In this document: positions 8,389 through 17,050 of the stretch, piece after piece | How the letters are laid out: every line of letters starts with the position of its first letter | Position numbering within the stretch: the stretch's first letter is position 1 | DNA from: Anaerocolumna chitinilytica | Lineage (GTDB): Bacteria; Bacillota; Clostridia; Lachnospirales; Lachnospiraceae | Direction of reading: 5' to 3' | Length of the DNA stretch: 64,000 nucleotides | NCBI RefSeq assembly: GCF_014218355.1 | Contig: NZ_AP023368.1 | Coordinates: 2,050,001 to 2,114,000, forward strand | Notes under the pieces: generated by a model | Told to the model about the DNA's origin: nothing | What the model saw: only the letters and a program-made list of their open reading frames with translations | The model's database searches: none | Made by a program: the position numbers and the translations under genes

Positions 8389-8742
8389 TTACTGTTCTAG
8401 CTTACCTGTCAGTTTCTGATAGCCTATACCCCAATCAAACATTGCCTGAATAATCGGGCGCATGGATTCGCCAAGTTCTGTCAAGGCATAATCCACTCGA
8501 GGAGGAACTTCCGCATAGACCGTTCTCTCAACGATACCGTCTTCTTCAAGCTGACGCAATTGAAGAGTTAAAGTACGAAAGGTAATAGTTGGCATTAGTT
8601 TTTTTAATTCGCCAAAACGCTTCTTTCCGCCCAGAAGCCGGAAAAGTATAATGCCTTTCCATTTTCCGCTTATAATATTTAAAGTGGTTTCAACAGGGCA
8701 GATTCCATTGGTGCAATCCGGTGAAAGTGTATAATGTTCCAT
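8389..8742 (-). CDS. HxlR family transcriptional regulator
   Basis: A 117-aa winged-helix protein of the HxlR/DUF24 type. It has the N-terminal Cys pair region (CTNGICPVETTLNIISGKWK), the RFGELKKLMPTITFRTLTLQLRQLEEDGIV recognition region and the VDYALTELGES wing. HxlR proteins such as HypR, YodB and CatR sense quinones, aldehydes or disulfide stress through the conserved Cys. The gene is divergent from a nitroreductase, the classical target type of such regulators. An imperfect dyad at 8767-8803 is a candidate shared operator. Confidence 0.9.
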   Translation of the reverse strand: MEHYTLSPDCTNGICPVETTLNIISGKWKGIILFRLLGGKKRFGELKKLMPTITFRTLTLQLRQLEEDGIVERTVYAEVPPRVDYALTELGESMRPIIQAMFDWGIGYQKLTGKLEQ

Positions 8743-8766
8743 AGTTTTTCTCCAATACTATATAAA

Positions 8767-8803
8767 ATGATAGTAATAATACTTTGAGTATATTATATAT
8801 CAT
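8767..8803. promoter_or_regulatory. candidate HxlR operator (imperfect dyad)
   Basis: ATGATAGTAATAATAC (8767-8782) faces GTATATTATATATCAT (8788-8803) across 5 bases. 11 of 16 positions are symmetric, with perfect ATGATA and ATAC outer and inner ends. It lies 25-61 bases upstream of the hxlR-like start and between the two divergent genes, as expected for an HxlR-controlled nitroreductase. Confidence 0.4.
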
Positions 8804-8874
8804 TTTTTTGCGTACTTCAACTATCTGACATTAAGTGATAATATGGCTACATTAAACGAAAGGTGGTAACAAAT

Positions 8875-9543
8875 ATGAGTAATATCAATGAAACAATTAT
8901 AAAGGCATTCCAATTCCGCCATGCCTGCAAGAATTTTGATGGAAACAAAGCTGTATCAAAAGAAGATTTTGATACTATTTTAGAGGCAGCACATCTGTCC
9001 CCTTCCTCTTTTGGCTTCGAACCTTGGAAACTGATAGTAGTTCAGGATGAAGAAATAAAAAAGAAACTTTACCCGATTGCCTGGGGAGCTCAGAATAGTT
9101 TAAAGGGTGCCAGTCATTTGGTGATATTATTAGCCAGAAAAAAATCTGATACTATTTATAGCTCCGACTATGTAACCCATATAATGCGGGATGTACAGAA
9201 GCTGCCGGAGCAGATTGTAGAAGGTAAGAGAGAGGCATTTCGTAATTTCCAGCAAAATGATTTTAACCTGCTGGAAAGTGATAGAGCATTGTTTGACTGG
9301 GCTAGTAAGCAGACCTATATTGCCATGGCAAATATGTTAACTACGGCAGCATTTTTAGGGATTGACTCCTGTCCCATTGAAGGTTTTCATCAAAAGGCAG
9401 TTGAAGAGCTGCTTGCAAATGAAGGGCTTCTGGATCAGAACCTGTTCGGTGTATCCGTTATGGCAAGCTTTGGCTATCGCGCAGAAGCACCAAGCTTTGA
9501 AAAGACAAGACAGCCATTAAGTGATATTGTTATCTGGAAATAA
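8875..9543 (+). CDS. nitroreductase family NAD(P)H:FMN oxidoreductase
   Basis: A 222-aa NfsB-like flavoprotein. It has the typical FMN-binding start (FQFRHACKNFDGNKAVSKEDFDTILEAAHLSPSSFGFEPW), the central WASKQTYIAMANMLTTAAFLGIDSCPIEGF segment, and a C-terminal GYRAE motif before the last strand. The ATG at 8875 with AAAGGTGG before it is preferred over the in-frame GTG at 8863. These enzymes reduce nitroaromatics, quinones or dyes with NAD(P)H in the cytoplasm. Divergence from HxlR suggests induction by electrophiles. Confidence 0.9.
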   Translation: MSNINETIIKAFQFRHACKNFDGNKAVSKEDFDTILEAAHLSPSSFGFEPWKLIVVQDEEIKKKLYPIAWGAQNSLKGASHLVILLARKKSDTIYSSDYVTHIMRDVQKLPEQIVEGKREAFRNFQQNDFNLLESDRALFDWASKQTYIAMANMLTTAAFLGIDSCPIEGFHQKAVEELLANEGLLDQNLFGVSVMASFGYRAEAPSFEKTRQPLSDIVIWK

Positions 9544-9638
9544 AATAATATGAACTAGTGTTAGCAAGGGTTTAAGCTAGTAAGAACTTAATGTAGCATG
9601 AACTTAAGATAGATTCTAAAAGAAAAGAGATTAAATAT

Positions 9639-9680
9639 ATATGGACTTGTGTCTATGTTATTGACACAAGTCCATATTTT
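9639..9680. terminator. bidirectional intrinsic terminator
   Basis: ATATGGACTTGTGTC (9639-9653) and GACACAAGTCCATAT (9663-9677) form a perfect 15-bp stem with a 9-base loop, followed by TTT. The complementary strand is also preceded by A-rich sequence. It lies between the convergent nitroreductase and DUF3888-like genes. Confidence 0.75.
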
Positions 9681-9711
9681 CCAACTATTATTTTTTTGCT
9701 AATCCACATTA

Positions 9712-10185
9712 TTACTTCGTTTCGGGATAAGACTTAATCATATTAGGTTTTAACCTTTCGGGAATTTCGTATGATTTTTTATGAATAAAATTCACAAGTA
9801 TCTTATTACCGAGTGCATCTACTTTATAAATAATTTCATCATCTCCTATTGGAATATGTGGACCTATAACTGGGGTTGTCTCAAATGTAATGTAAACATT
9901 TACTGGTTCGCCCTCTTTTTTAATATCTTTAATTTTAAATTCATAATTAAAATATTCTATCGGATACGAATCTGGAAAATAATTATCATAAAAATTACTG
10001 CTATCGGCGATGATATTGTCCATAAATAAGGCAATGATTAATTCATCTTTTATTTCAGACTCGGTAGTTGACCTGACACTAAATGTTGGTATGGTGTGAT
10101 TTAAATAATAAAAAACCATTTCAAAGAGTAATATACCCGATAAAACTAGTATGACGATAAAATTACATTTTTTACCATGCTTCAT
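9712..10185 (-). CDS. membrane-anchored DUF3888-like protein
   Basis: A 157-aa protein with an N-terminal basic stretch and one hydrophobic helix (residues 8-28: signal anchor or signal peptide), then a soluble domain presumably outside the membrane. The segment DELIIALFMDNI, the strand VNVYITFETTPVIGPH followed by GDDEI, and the C-terminal VNFIHKKSYEIP resemble DUF3888 proteins of Firmicutes; I judge this by eye. Function is unknown. No partner gene is adjacent, and it is convergent with the nitroreductase gene. Confidence 0.65.
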   Translation of the reverse strand: MKHGKKCNFIVILVLSGILLFEMVFYYLNHTIPTFSVRSTTESEIKDELIIALFMDNIIADSSNFYDNYFPDSYPIEYFNYEFKIKDIKKEGEPVNVYITFETTPVIGPHIPIGDDEIIYKVDALGNKILVNFIHKKSYEIPERLKPNMIKSYPETK

Positions 10186-10613
10186 AACTTCACCTTGAAT
10201 CTATTCATTGCAATATATTAAAGCCTAAAATAAATATTCGCGTATACTATTGCATTTTTTATTGCGGCCATGTAGCCAGCTTTATAGAGTTGCATGCCTT
10301 TGTTTTTAACTCACACTTGAGCATCTACTATTGTTTCACAACCTAAACAATTTATTTACGACAGATACTTTTTAGATGCACTTATCTAAGAAATATTATG
10401 CTATAAGCATGATTTCAACTCATCAAATTAGGGCAGTAAAGAGACATTTCAATTATCTGTATTTAATGTTATAAAATGCTGTAAAAATATGAAAAAAATA
10501 TATAACTTCCCAGTTGTATTTTCAGAGAATCAGGCGTATATTTAGGTAGTAACTTAATTGTCACAAAATAGCAAATAATGTGACAAAATACGTAGAAGGA
10601 AGTGGAAGGTAAT
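10186..10613. other. intergenic region before the SPFH gene
   Basis: 428 bp without a credible gene. The only strong structure is an exact inverted repeat, TTGTCACA (10558-10565) and TGTGACAA (10579-10586), 13 bases apart and ending 27 bases before the SPFH start codon. It could be an operator or a leader hairpin. No convincing promoter was identified. Confidence 0.45.
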
Positions 10614-12653
10614 ATGGAACTTATTTGGTTAGCATGTATTGTATTAGGTGCAATTCTTGTATTTTACCTCTTAATTTTTGTTATTCTCGGGCTTAGGGTT
10701 ATTTCCTCTGACCAGGTAGCAGTGGTGGAGAAATGGTGGAGTTTTAAAGGGTCCTTAAAGGATTCTATTATTGCATTAAACGGTGAAGCCGGTTATGCAC
10801 CCATGCTGCTTCGTGGTGGTATACATTTTAAAACAGCTTTAATGTACAAGATTCATAAATATCCTTTGATTACAATTCCGCAAGGTCAGATAGCATACAT
10901 ATTCGCTCGTGACGGTAAGCCACTGGAACCGACACAGACCTTAGGTAAAGTAATCCCTGAAGCTAATAACTTTCAGGATGTAACAGGCTTCTTAAAAAAT
11001 GGAGGCCAGAGAGGCCCTCAAAGAGGTATCTTAAGAGAAGGTACCTATGCAATTAACCTGGCACAGTTTATTGTTATTACACCTACAGATATAAAAGCAG
11101 TCTTTAACAGTTCGAAGAGTGAGCGTATGGAGCTGGTTACCATGCAAAAGACTCTCTTGGACCGCAACGCCTTCAGCCCTGTTATTATTATGGGACAGGG
11201 GGCTGAAGCTAGCGATGTTATGGGAATTGTTACTGTTCATGACGGCCCTTCCCTCCAGGAAGGAGAGATTATCGCTCCGTATGTGGGAGAAGCCCATGCA
11301 AGCTTCCAGGACCCTGAGAAATTCCTGGCATTAAGCGGCAGAAGAGGTAAGCAAATACAGGTATTGACAGATGGTACCTATTATATCAACCGTTTATTTG
11401 CAACAGTAGAATACCGTGCTAAAACTGTAGTACCTATCGGTTTTGTAGGTGTTGTAGTATCTTTCTTTGGTAAAGAAGGAGTAGATACCACCGGTGAGAA
11501 CTATAAGCATGGCGAACTGGTTGGCGAAGGCTGCAAGGGTGTTCTTGAAAAACCGTTAATGCCCGGTAAATATGCTTTTAATACCGATGCCGGTAAAGTT
11601 GTACTTGTACCGACTACGAATATCATCTTAAAATGGAATAAGTCAGAAGTCGGTTCCCATAAATACGATGAAAATCTGACAGAAGTGGATATTATAACGA
11701 AAGATGCCTTTGAACCTTCACTGCCGTTATCAGTAGTTATGCATATTGATTATAAGCAGGCTCCATGGGTTATCCAGCGTTTTGGTGACATCAATATGTT
11801 GGTTAACCAGTCTCTTGATCCTCTGGTAAGTGCTTACTTTAAAGATGTCGCCCAGACAAAGACCTTAATTGAACTTATTCAGGAGCGTAGTGAAATCCGT
11901 GAAAGAGCATTGGGAGAGATGTTAGAAAAATTCCATAAATACAACCTGCAATTGGAGGAAGTTCTGATTGGTACTCCCAAATCCCCTACTTCCGATATAC
12001 AGATTGAAAATATCCTTACGCAGCTCAGAGAAAGACAGATTGCCGAAGAAAAGAAGGTTACTTACCAGAAGCAGCAGTCAGCAGCAGAAAGTGAGAAATC
12101 CCTTCGTGAAGCCCAGGCAGTTGCTGAACAGCAGAGCTTCCTGACAAAGTCTAAGATTCAGATTGATATTGAGCGAAATAACGGTGCTGCTCTTGCCAGC
12201 AAGGCAGAACAGGAAGCAAACCAGATTATCGCTCTTGCAAAGGCTAATGCCTCAAGAATTACGCTGGAAGGCGAGGCGGAAGCTTCCAAGGAAAGTAATG
12301 TCGGTCTTGCAAAGGCCAGAGCAATTGATGCACAGGTTAAAGCTTATGGCGGAGCAGAATTCCGTGTTATTCAGGAAGTAACCGATAAGCTCTCCGATGC
12401 TGTGAAGACTGCCAAAGTAGATATTGTACCTAAGACCGTGGTAAATATGGGAGAAGGTGACGGTAAAGGAAATGGCAGTACCATCATAGATACCCTATTA
12501 AGATTCATTACCATGGAGAAATTGGGCGTATCATTAGGTAATACGGCTGAGAAACCCTGGAGCGAAGATCTGGATGTTGCAGCCGCTGCAAAAGAAACCG
12601 CTGCCAAAGAAGCTGCAGCAGCAGAAAGTACTGTAATAGAAAATCAGGAATAG
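10614..12653 (+). CDS. SPFH/flotillin-like membrane scaffold protein
   Basis: A 679-aa protein with one N-terminal transmembrane helix (residues 1-28), SPFH/band-7-type beta-rich regions (about 30-400), and a long Ala/Glu/Lys-rich coiled coil (about 430-590; many EAQAVAEQQ, KAEQEAN and LAKA heptads). The tail is acidic and Ala-rich. Flotillins organise membrane microdomains and respond to envelope stress. This protein is longer than typical flotillins because the N-terminal part appears to contain repeated beta modules. The ATG at 10614 follows GGAAGG; the frame could also start at a GTG at 10602. It is monocistronic, with a terminator at 12688-12735. Confidence 0.75.
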   Translation: MELIWLACIVLGAILVFYLLIFVILGLRVISSDQVAVVEKWWSFKGSLKDSIIALNGEAGYAPMLLRGGIHFKTALMYKIHKYPLITIPQGQIAYIFARDGKPLEPTQTLGKVIPEANNFQDVTGFLKNGGQRGPQRGILREGTYAINLAQFIVITPTDIKAVFNSSKSERMELVTMQKTLLDRNAFSPVIIMGQGAEASDVMGIVTVHDGPSLQEGEIIAPYVGEAHASFQDPEKFLALSGRRGKQIQVLTDGTYYINRLFATVEYRAKTVVPIGFVGVVVSFFGKEGVDTTGENYKHGELVGEGCKGVLEKPLMPGKYAFNTDAGKVVLVPTTNIILKWNKSEVGSHKYDENLTEVDIITKDAFEPSLPLSVVMHIDYKQAPWVIQRFGDINMLVNQSLDPLVSAYFKDVAQTKTLIELIQERSEIRERALGEMLEKFHKYNLQLEEVLIGTPKSPTSDIQIENILTQLRERQIAEEKKVTYQKQQSAAESEKSLREAQAVAEQQSFLTKSKIQIDIERNNGAALASKAEQEANQIIALAKANASRITLEGEAEASKESNVGLAKARAIDAQVKAYGGAEFRVIQEVTDKLSDAVKTAKVDIVPKTVVNMGEGDGKGNGSTIIDTLLRFITMEKLGVSLGNTAEKPWSEDLDVAAAAKETAAKEAAAAESTVIENQE

Positions 12654-12687
12654 GTAAGTTTTATTTCTATTTAATCATATTAATCAT

Positions 12688-12735
12688 AAGCAATACGGTT
12701 TCTCATTATTATACAAGAAACCGTATTGCTTTTTT
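12688..12735 (+). terminator. intrinsic terminator of the SPFH gene
   Basis: AAGCAATACGGTTTC (12688-12702) pairs with GAAACCGTATTGCTT (12717-12731) in a 15-bp stem, followed by a run of T. It starts 34 bases after the stop codon. Confidence 0.85.
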
Positions 12736-12876
12736 GTGTTTTATTGGGATTATACGTATTATACGGTGGGCAAGAATAATTATAATGTAAAAGTCTTTAT
12801 GAATTACCCAGTAAATACAGTATAATTATGTATTACATATAAACAGTTGATGTAGTACAAATTATGGAGGATACTT

Positions 12877-13353
12877 ATGGAATTGAAAAAAGTTGAAATT
12901 CGCCCTTATAGCGATATAGATATGGCTAATTTTATAAGAATGTTTTGTAGCTATTTTAGAACTGATTTTAAGTATGATATATCCGATAAGAAGTCAGAGG
13001 AGTTATGCAATAAAATAGCAGATAGCGTTATGACAGGGGTTACAGCATTAGATATGTTAGCAGTTAATGGAGAATTAGTTGGTTTTATCAGCTATCAGGT
13101 TGATAGTCAAAAGAGTGATTGGTGTGAACGTGAGGGTTGGGGATTTATCAGAGAAATGTACATTAGTCATAACATGCGGAGAAAAGGGCTTGGGTCAATT
13201 TTAGTTGATCATGCAGAAATGATGCTTTACGACAAGGGTACTAAGCATATTTATCTTACTTCAGATGAAGCAGGTGAATTCTGGCGTTCCTGCGGATATA
13301 CAGAAACCAAAAGCTTGAGTACTATCAATCATGACCCGATTTATGAAAAGTAA
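12877..13353 (+). CDS. GNAT family N-acetyltransferase
   Basis: A 158-aa single-domain GNAT enzyme. The acetyl-CoA-binding segment is EMYISHNMRRKGLGSILVDHAE (R-R-K-G-L-G), followed by IYLTSDEAGEFWRSCGY, in which the last strand and the FWRSCGY motif are typical. GGAGG precedes the ATG by a good distance. The substrate is unknown and no functional neighbour helps. Confidence 0.88.
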   Translation: MELKKVEIRPYSDIDMANFIRMFCSYFRTDFKYDISDKKSEELCNKIADSVMTGVTALDMLAVNGELVGFISYQVDSQKSDWCEREGWGFIREMYISHNMRRKGLGSILVDHAEMMLYDKGTKHIYLTSDEAGEFWRSCGYTETKSLSTINHDPIYEK

Positions 13354-13542
13354 AATTATAATTCATCCATTAGGCTGAACTGTAATACAGAATAAAAATA
13401 ATTAGTACCTTTACTTGCACTGTGGATGAAATAGGACTATAGTTAAGTTGCGACCTTACAGAATTAAGCAGCTTTTGGTATCAATAATGCTTAATATTAT
13501 ATTTTGTAAGATTACAAATTATAAGAAAGAAGGAGCAGCATA

Positions 13543-13875
13543 ATGAGTGAAGAAAGAACGGTTGAGAAAATTCAGAAACTGACGGAAAAGAGAAAGACAG
13601 AAAAGGTTGAACAATTCCTTCACGATAAGGATGTAGAAGTTGTTAAAGCAGCGATAGCAGGGCTTGCCATTATTCGGGATGAAAAGTCGTTTAATCTGCT
13701 TAGCAAGTTGATAGATCATGAAAATCTAGAAATCAGGAAAGCAGCAATTGTTGCTTTTGCTAACACTGGAACAGAACAGGCCAGAAGTTTTTTACAGCTT
13801 CTTTTATCCAAGGAAACGGACGAGAGCGTAAAGGAAGTTACATCAAAAGCACTACGTGAATTTAAATTAAAATAG
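13543..13875 (+). CDS. small HEAT-repeat protein
   Basis: A 110-aa all-helical protein made of about three HEAT/PBS-lyase-like repeats. Examples are VEVVKAAIAGLAIIRDEKSFNLLSKLIDHENLEIRKAAIVAFANTG and TDESVKEVTSKALREFK. Such scaffolds bind protein partners; none is evident here. AGAAGGAG precedes the ATG at ideal spacing, and a strong terminator follows at 13928, so it is a separate transcription unit. Confidence 0.8.
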   Translation: MSEERTVEKIQKLTEKRKTEKVEQFLHDKDVEVVKAAIAGLAIIRDEKSFNLLSKLIDHENLEIRKAAIVAFANTGTEQARSFLQLLLSKETDESVKEVTSKALREFKLK

Positions 13876-13927
13876 AACAGATGGGACACTTAATACTTTA
13901 TTTGGGCTTATGAATAAAAATATAGTA

Positions 13928-13977
13928 AACCCCCTCTGCCAATTAGCAAGAATTCGCTTATTGGCAGAGGGGGTTAT
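13928..13977 (+). terminator. strong intrinsic terminator
   Basis: AACCCCCTCTGCCAATTAGC (13928-13947) pairs almost perfectly with GCTTATTGGCAGAGGGGGTT (13956-13975), giving a G+C-rich stem with a short loop, 53 bases after the HEAT-repeat gene. The following sequence is only moderately T-rich. Confidence 0.8.
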
Positions 13978-14019
13978 TATAACGGGAAAAATTAATGACA
14001 ATGTTTTATTACTAAATAC

Positions 14020-14048
14020 TTGACATATAAAATTAGGTAATATATTAT
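14020..14048 (+). promoter_or_regulatory. promoter of the MarR/membrane-protein pair
   Basis: TTGACA (14020-14025), a 17-bp spacer and TATTAT (14043-14048). The -10 hexamer lies inside the first of two tandem operator-like repeats (14034-14073), so repressor binding there would block RNA polymerase. Confidence 0.75.
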
Positions 14049-14073
14049 CTATATAGGTAATGTGTTATCTATT
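14034..14073. repeat. two 20-bp tandem operator-like repeats
   Basis: TAGGTAATATATTATCTATA (14034-14053) is followed directly by TAGGTAATGTGTTATCTATT (14054-14073). Each copy is itself a near palindrome (TAGGTAATA facing TATTATCTA in copy one). The first overlaps the -10 box. Two adjacent dyads suggest two repressor dimers, most likely of the MarR protein encoded just downstream. Confidence 0.65.
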
Positions 14074-14138
14074 TAAAAGGGCAACATAATAAGCTTTACC
14101 GCTTTGGTACGGAGCATTTTATTTCATTCATTTTTTAT

Positions 14139-14648
14139 ATGTACCAGAGTAATCAGATGGGAGAAAGATTGAGTAAACTTGAAGAAATGACGAATCAACA
14201 ATATATTTTCGGAGCGCTTTTTGTAGTAGCTAACAGAGTGGATACCTTATTGGAAAGGGAATTCAAGAAATTTGATATTACAACGAAACAGTGGTTCTTA
14301 TCTGTTGTGATTGATAACTTATTTGATTGTCCTCCTACGATCAAAGAAGCTGCAAGAGAGATGGGCAGTTCGCATCAGAATGTGAAACAAGTGGCATTAA
14401 AATTGGAGCAAAAGGGGTTGCTGGTTTTAGAAAAAGATGAGAAGGATTCACGTGCAACAAGGCTTAGGCTGGCAGAAAACAGCGTGGACTTCTGGAAGAG
14501 TTTAAGAGCAGAAAGTGCTGAATTTATGGGAGCATTGTTTAAAAATATCAGTGATGAGGAGAAGGCAGCAGCACGAAGCTTCCTAAAAAAAATGCTATCT
14601 AACATAGCAGAAATGGATAAAAATGAAGGGGGATATAAATATGACTGA
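14139..14648 (+). CDS. MarR family transcriptional regulator
   Basis: A MarR-type winged helix: TIKEAAREMGSSHQNVKQVALKLEQKGLLVLEKDEKDSRATRLRLAE contains the recognition helix and the DxRATR wing. The start is uncertain. The ATG at 14139 (169 aa) has no ribosome binding site, whereas an in-frame TTG at 14169 (159 aa) follows GGGAG at 5-base spacing. Tandem dyads over its promoter suggest autorepression. Its stop overlaps the start of the following membrane-protein gene (14641), so the two are translationally coupled and the membrane protein is the likely regulated function. Confidence 0.87.
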   Translation: MYQSNQMGERLSKLEEMTNQQYIFGALFVVANRVDTLLEREFKKFDITTKQWFLSVVIDNLFDCPPTIKEAAREMGSSHQNVKQVALKLEQKGLLVLEKDEKDSRATRLRLAENSVDFWKSLRAESAEFMGALFKNISDEEKAAARSFLKKMLSNIAEMDKNEGGYKYD

Positions 14649-15561
14649 AAGTAAGAAAGCAGACAGCGTAAAAGCAAAAAATGTAAACACAAAAAACATA
14701 AATACAAAAAACATAAATACAAAAAGCATAAACTCTAAAAACATTGAAATAAACAAAGATAAAGTACTTGTATATTTTACTATCCCAATTGTTGTTTTAA
14801 TTATCCTTTGCAGTGGTATCGGTATCCTGAATCAGGATGTCTATGCTAAGGAAACGATAGACTGGATGTCACAGTGTCTTGGACAGGATATATCAAATCT
14901 GGTTTGTGTGGCTCCGATTCTTATAATATCTGCATTCCTGATAACAAAAGGTGTAAGAGGTGCTAAAATTATCTGGGCAGGTACGATGCTTACGAATATT
15001 TACTCCTATGTGATTTATGCCTTTGCTGTTCACTTTAACTTTCTGTTTCTCCTGTACTGCCTGATATTAGGGTTGTCTATCTATGCTGTGATTTATTTTT
15101 TCTCTCAATATATGAAAGAAGATTTCAGGGAATGGTATGAAAAAGGAGTTGCAACAAGGGCAGTGGGAAACTTCCTATTGATTGTAGGTATTTTATTTGT
15201 TCTCTTATGGCTTTCCCAATCACTTCCGTCTGCACTGGCAAATACAGTACCGGAAAGTATTCAGACCGATGGACTCCTTACTAATCCGGTTCATGCATTA
15301 GATTTTTCTTTTTATTTACCGCTAATGTTGGTCGCTGCGGTTAAGCTTAAAAAAAAGAAAGCCCTAGGATTCCTCCTTGCACCGATGATGTTGGTTTTTG
15401 CAGGGATAACTAGTGTAAATATTATATCATTAATGGTTGTTTCTGCTATTAAGACATCAGCGGATAATACACCGATGATAATTGCTTTTAGTATTCTTTT
15501 GATAATTTGCCTTGTATTTTTAAGATTAATACTAAAGAAACTTATAAAAGAGCGCATATAA
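14641..15561 (+). CDS. polytopic membrane protein with N-terminal pentapeptide repeat
   Basis: A 306-aa protein. A hydrophilic Lys/Asn-rich N-terminus (residues 1-45) contains four units of an NTKNI-type pentapeptide, followed by about eight hydrophobic helices. I do not recognise the family. The ATG at 14641 has GGGGGA before it and overlaps the MarR stop by 8 bases (an ATGACTGA overlap), so it is expressed with the MarR gene. MarR-linked membrane proteins are often exporters, but nothing in the sequence proves transport. The repeat is built from 15-bp DNA units (14686-14745) and could vary in copy number. Confidence 0.7.
   Translation: MTESKKADSVKAKNVNTKNINTKNINTKSINSKNIEINKDKVLVYFTIPIVVLIILCSGIGILNQDVYAKETIDWMSQCLGQDISNLVCVAPILIISAFLITKGVRGAKIIWAGTMLTNIYSYVIYAFAVHFNFLFLLYCLILGLSIYAVIYFFSQYMKEDFREWYEKGVATRAVGNFLLIVGILFVLLWLSQSLPSALANTVPESIQTDGLLTNPVHALDFSFYLPLMLVAAVKLKKKKALGFLLAPMMLVFAGITSVNIISLMVVSAIKTSADNTPMIIAFSILLIICLVFLRLILKKLIKERI
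14686..14745 (+). repeat. 15-bp coding tandem repeat (NTKNI x4)
   Basis: Four consecutive 15-bp units of the form AAYACAAAAARCATA encode NTKNI, NTKNI, NTKSI and NSKNI in the N-terminal tail of the membrane protein. The third and fourth units have diverged slightly. The 15-bp period keeps the frame, so changes in copy number would lengthen or shorten the tail without breaking the gene. Confidence 0.75.
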
Positions 15562-15564
15562 GAA

Positions 15565-15650
15565 TATAAAATGAGGCAAACAGACTTGATAGTTAAGTTC
15601 AGATAAGAATTTGTGACTTACTAACAGGGCTGTTTGCCTCATTTTATTTA
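15565..15650 (+). terminator. stem with long loop, likely terminator
   Basis: AAATGAGGCAAACAG (15568-15582) is the inverse complement of CTGTTTGCCTCATTT (15630-15644), followed by TATTTA. The loop is unusually long (about 47 bases) and may hold its own small stem. It starts just after the membrane-protein stop codon. Confidence 0.65.
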
Positions 15651-15728
15651 TTGAAAAGGGGTAAAAATCATGGTAACATGAAGATATTGGAAAATTGCCG
15701 CTAAGTGCTGGCAGGAATGGGGGAATTT

Positions 15729-17012
15729 ATGAAGCGCTTCAAGTTTTTTTACGGTTGGTATATTGTAATCGGAGGATTTCTGATTATGGCAACCTGTTAC
15801 ACCATCTTTGTTAATTGCATAAGTCTTTTTCTTGTTCCTGTTACCACGGATTTAAATATTACAAGAGCGCAATTTAATCTGTGCTTAAGTATCAGCGCGG
15901 TAGTTGGTATTGTAGCTTCTCTTGTAGTCGGAAAATTATTGGATAAGTATAATGCAAGGCTTATCGGCTCTATCAGTATCGGAATTATTGTTCTGGACTT
16001 GGCAGGCTGGGCATTTGTAAGGCATTTATGGCAGATGTACATATTAGCTTTTATAACAGGTTTTTGCGTTCTGGCAGGAACGAGGCTCTTAATATCGGTA
16101 CTTATTACAAATTGGTTTGACAGGAAGCGAGGACTAGCAGTTTCACTTGCATTGATGGGAAGCGGTTTCGGTGGTGTAGTTCTTAGTCCCATTATCAGCT
16201 GGATGATAATTAACAGTGGCTGGCATCGGACTTTTCTGCTACTTGCTGTCATTACGCTGATTGCAAGTATGCCCCTTACGATACTTACCTTTAGAAATCA
16301 TCCTTACAGTATGGGGCTTAAGCCATATGGAGCAGATGAACCATCTGCGAAGAAAAATAATAAGACTGCAGATTCCCCTATACAAATTGACGTTGGTTTT
16401 AAACTTGTACGTAAATCCAGTGCATTCTGGATGCTGATGCTTGGTTTTGTCTTTATGGGGATGGTAAATGGTGGTGTTATCATCAACATCTCTGCCCAAA
16501 TGACAGATGCAGGTCATTCTCCCGGGTTTGCCGCCATGATTCTGTCTGTTTATATGTCATCCGTAATTATCGGCAAGATTTCACTTGGTGCTGTTTATGA
16601 CCGTTTTGGATTAATTGCAGGAACGGTGTTTGGGAGTATAACCACACTTCTTGGTGTTATTTCCCTGTTATTTTCCGCCTCTGCCATAGGTCCCTATGTG
16701 TTTGCGGTTACCTTCGGTTTTGGTACCTGCCTTGGTACCGTTGCACCACCTTTAATGGCGGTGAATGAATTTGGGAAAAAGGACATTGGTACTATAGTGG
16801 GAATCATTACTGCTTTTGAAATGATTGGAACAGCCATAGCGGCACCTGTGACCGGTGCGGTAGCTGACCATTATGGAACCTATTCGCCGGCTTGGGTGGC
16901 TCTTATTATCGTGACTCTTTTCATGCTTGTAACACTGGTGATTTCTGTTGTTCTGGCTAAAAAGTTTATACGCAGGCTGGAATCTTCCATAAGAAATCCA
17001 GAGGTTGCCTGA
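15729..17012 (+). CDS. MFS transporter (OFA/monocarboxylate-like)
   Basis: A 427-aa, 12-helix major facilitator. The start FKFFYGWYIVIGGFLI, the loop-2 motif GKLLDKYNARL and the central loop after FRNHPYSMGLKPYGADE resemble oxalate/formate-antiporter and monocarboxylate-type MFS proteins. The ATG at 15729 follows GGGGGA; the longer frame from 15705 lacks a site. No regulator or enzyme is adjacent, so the substrate is unknown. Confidence 0.85.
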   Translation: MKRFKFFYGWYIVIGGFLIMATCYTIFVNCISLFLVPVTTDLNITRAQFNLCLSISAVVGIVASLVVGKLLDKYNARLIGSISIGIIVLDLAGWAFVRHLWQMYILAFITGFCVLAGTRLLISVLITNWFDRKRGLAVSLALMGSGFGGVVLSPIISWMIINSGWHRTFLLLAVITLIASMPLTILTFRNHPYSMGLKPYGADEPSAKKNNKTADSPIQIDVGFKLVRKSSAFWMLMLGFVFMGMVNGGVIINISAQMTDAGHSPGFAAMILSVYMSSVIIGKISLGAVYDRFGLIAGTVFGSITTLLGVISLLFSASAIGPYVFAVTFGFGTCLGTVAPPLMAVNEFGKKDIGTIVGIITAFEMIGTAIAAPVTGAVADHYGTYSPAWVALIIVTLFMLVTLVISVVLAKKFIRRLESSIRNPEVA

Positions 17013-17050
17013 ATCTAACTTTATTAATTTTTATATTAAATAAATTTGGA

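Noticed and set aside
10558..10586. CRP/FNR binding site
   Set aside because: The half sites TCACA and TGTGA are in the opposite order and 13 bases apart; CRP/FNR sites read TGTGA-N6-TCACA or TTGAT-N4-ATCAA.
14034..14073. CRISPR-like repeat
   Set aside because: Only two adjacent 20-bp copies with no spacers, overlapping a promoter; they fit operator sites.
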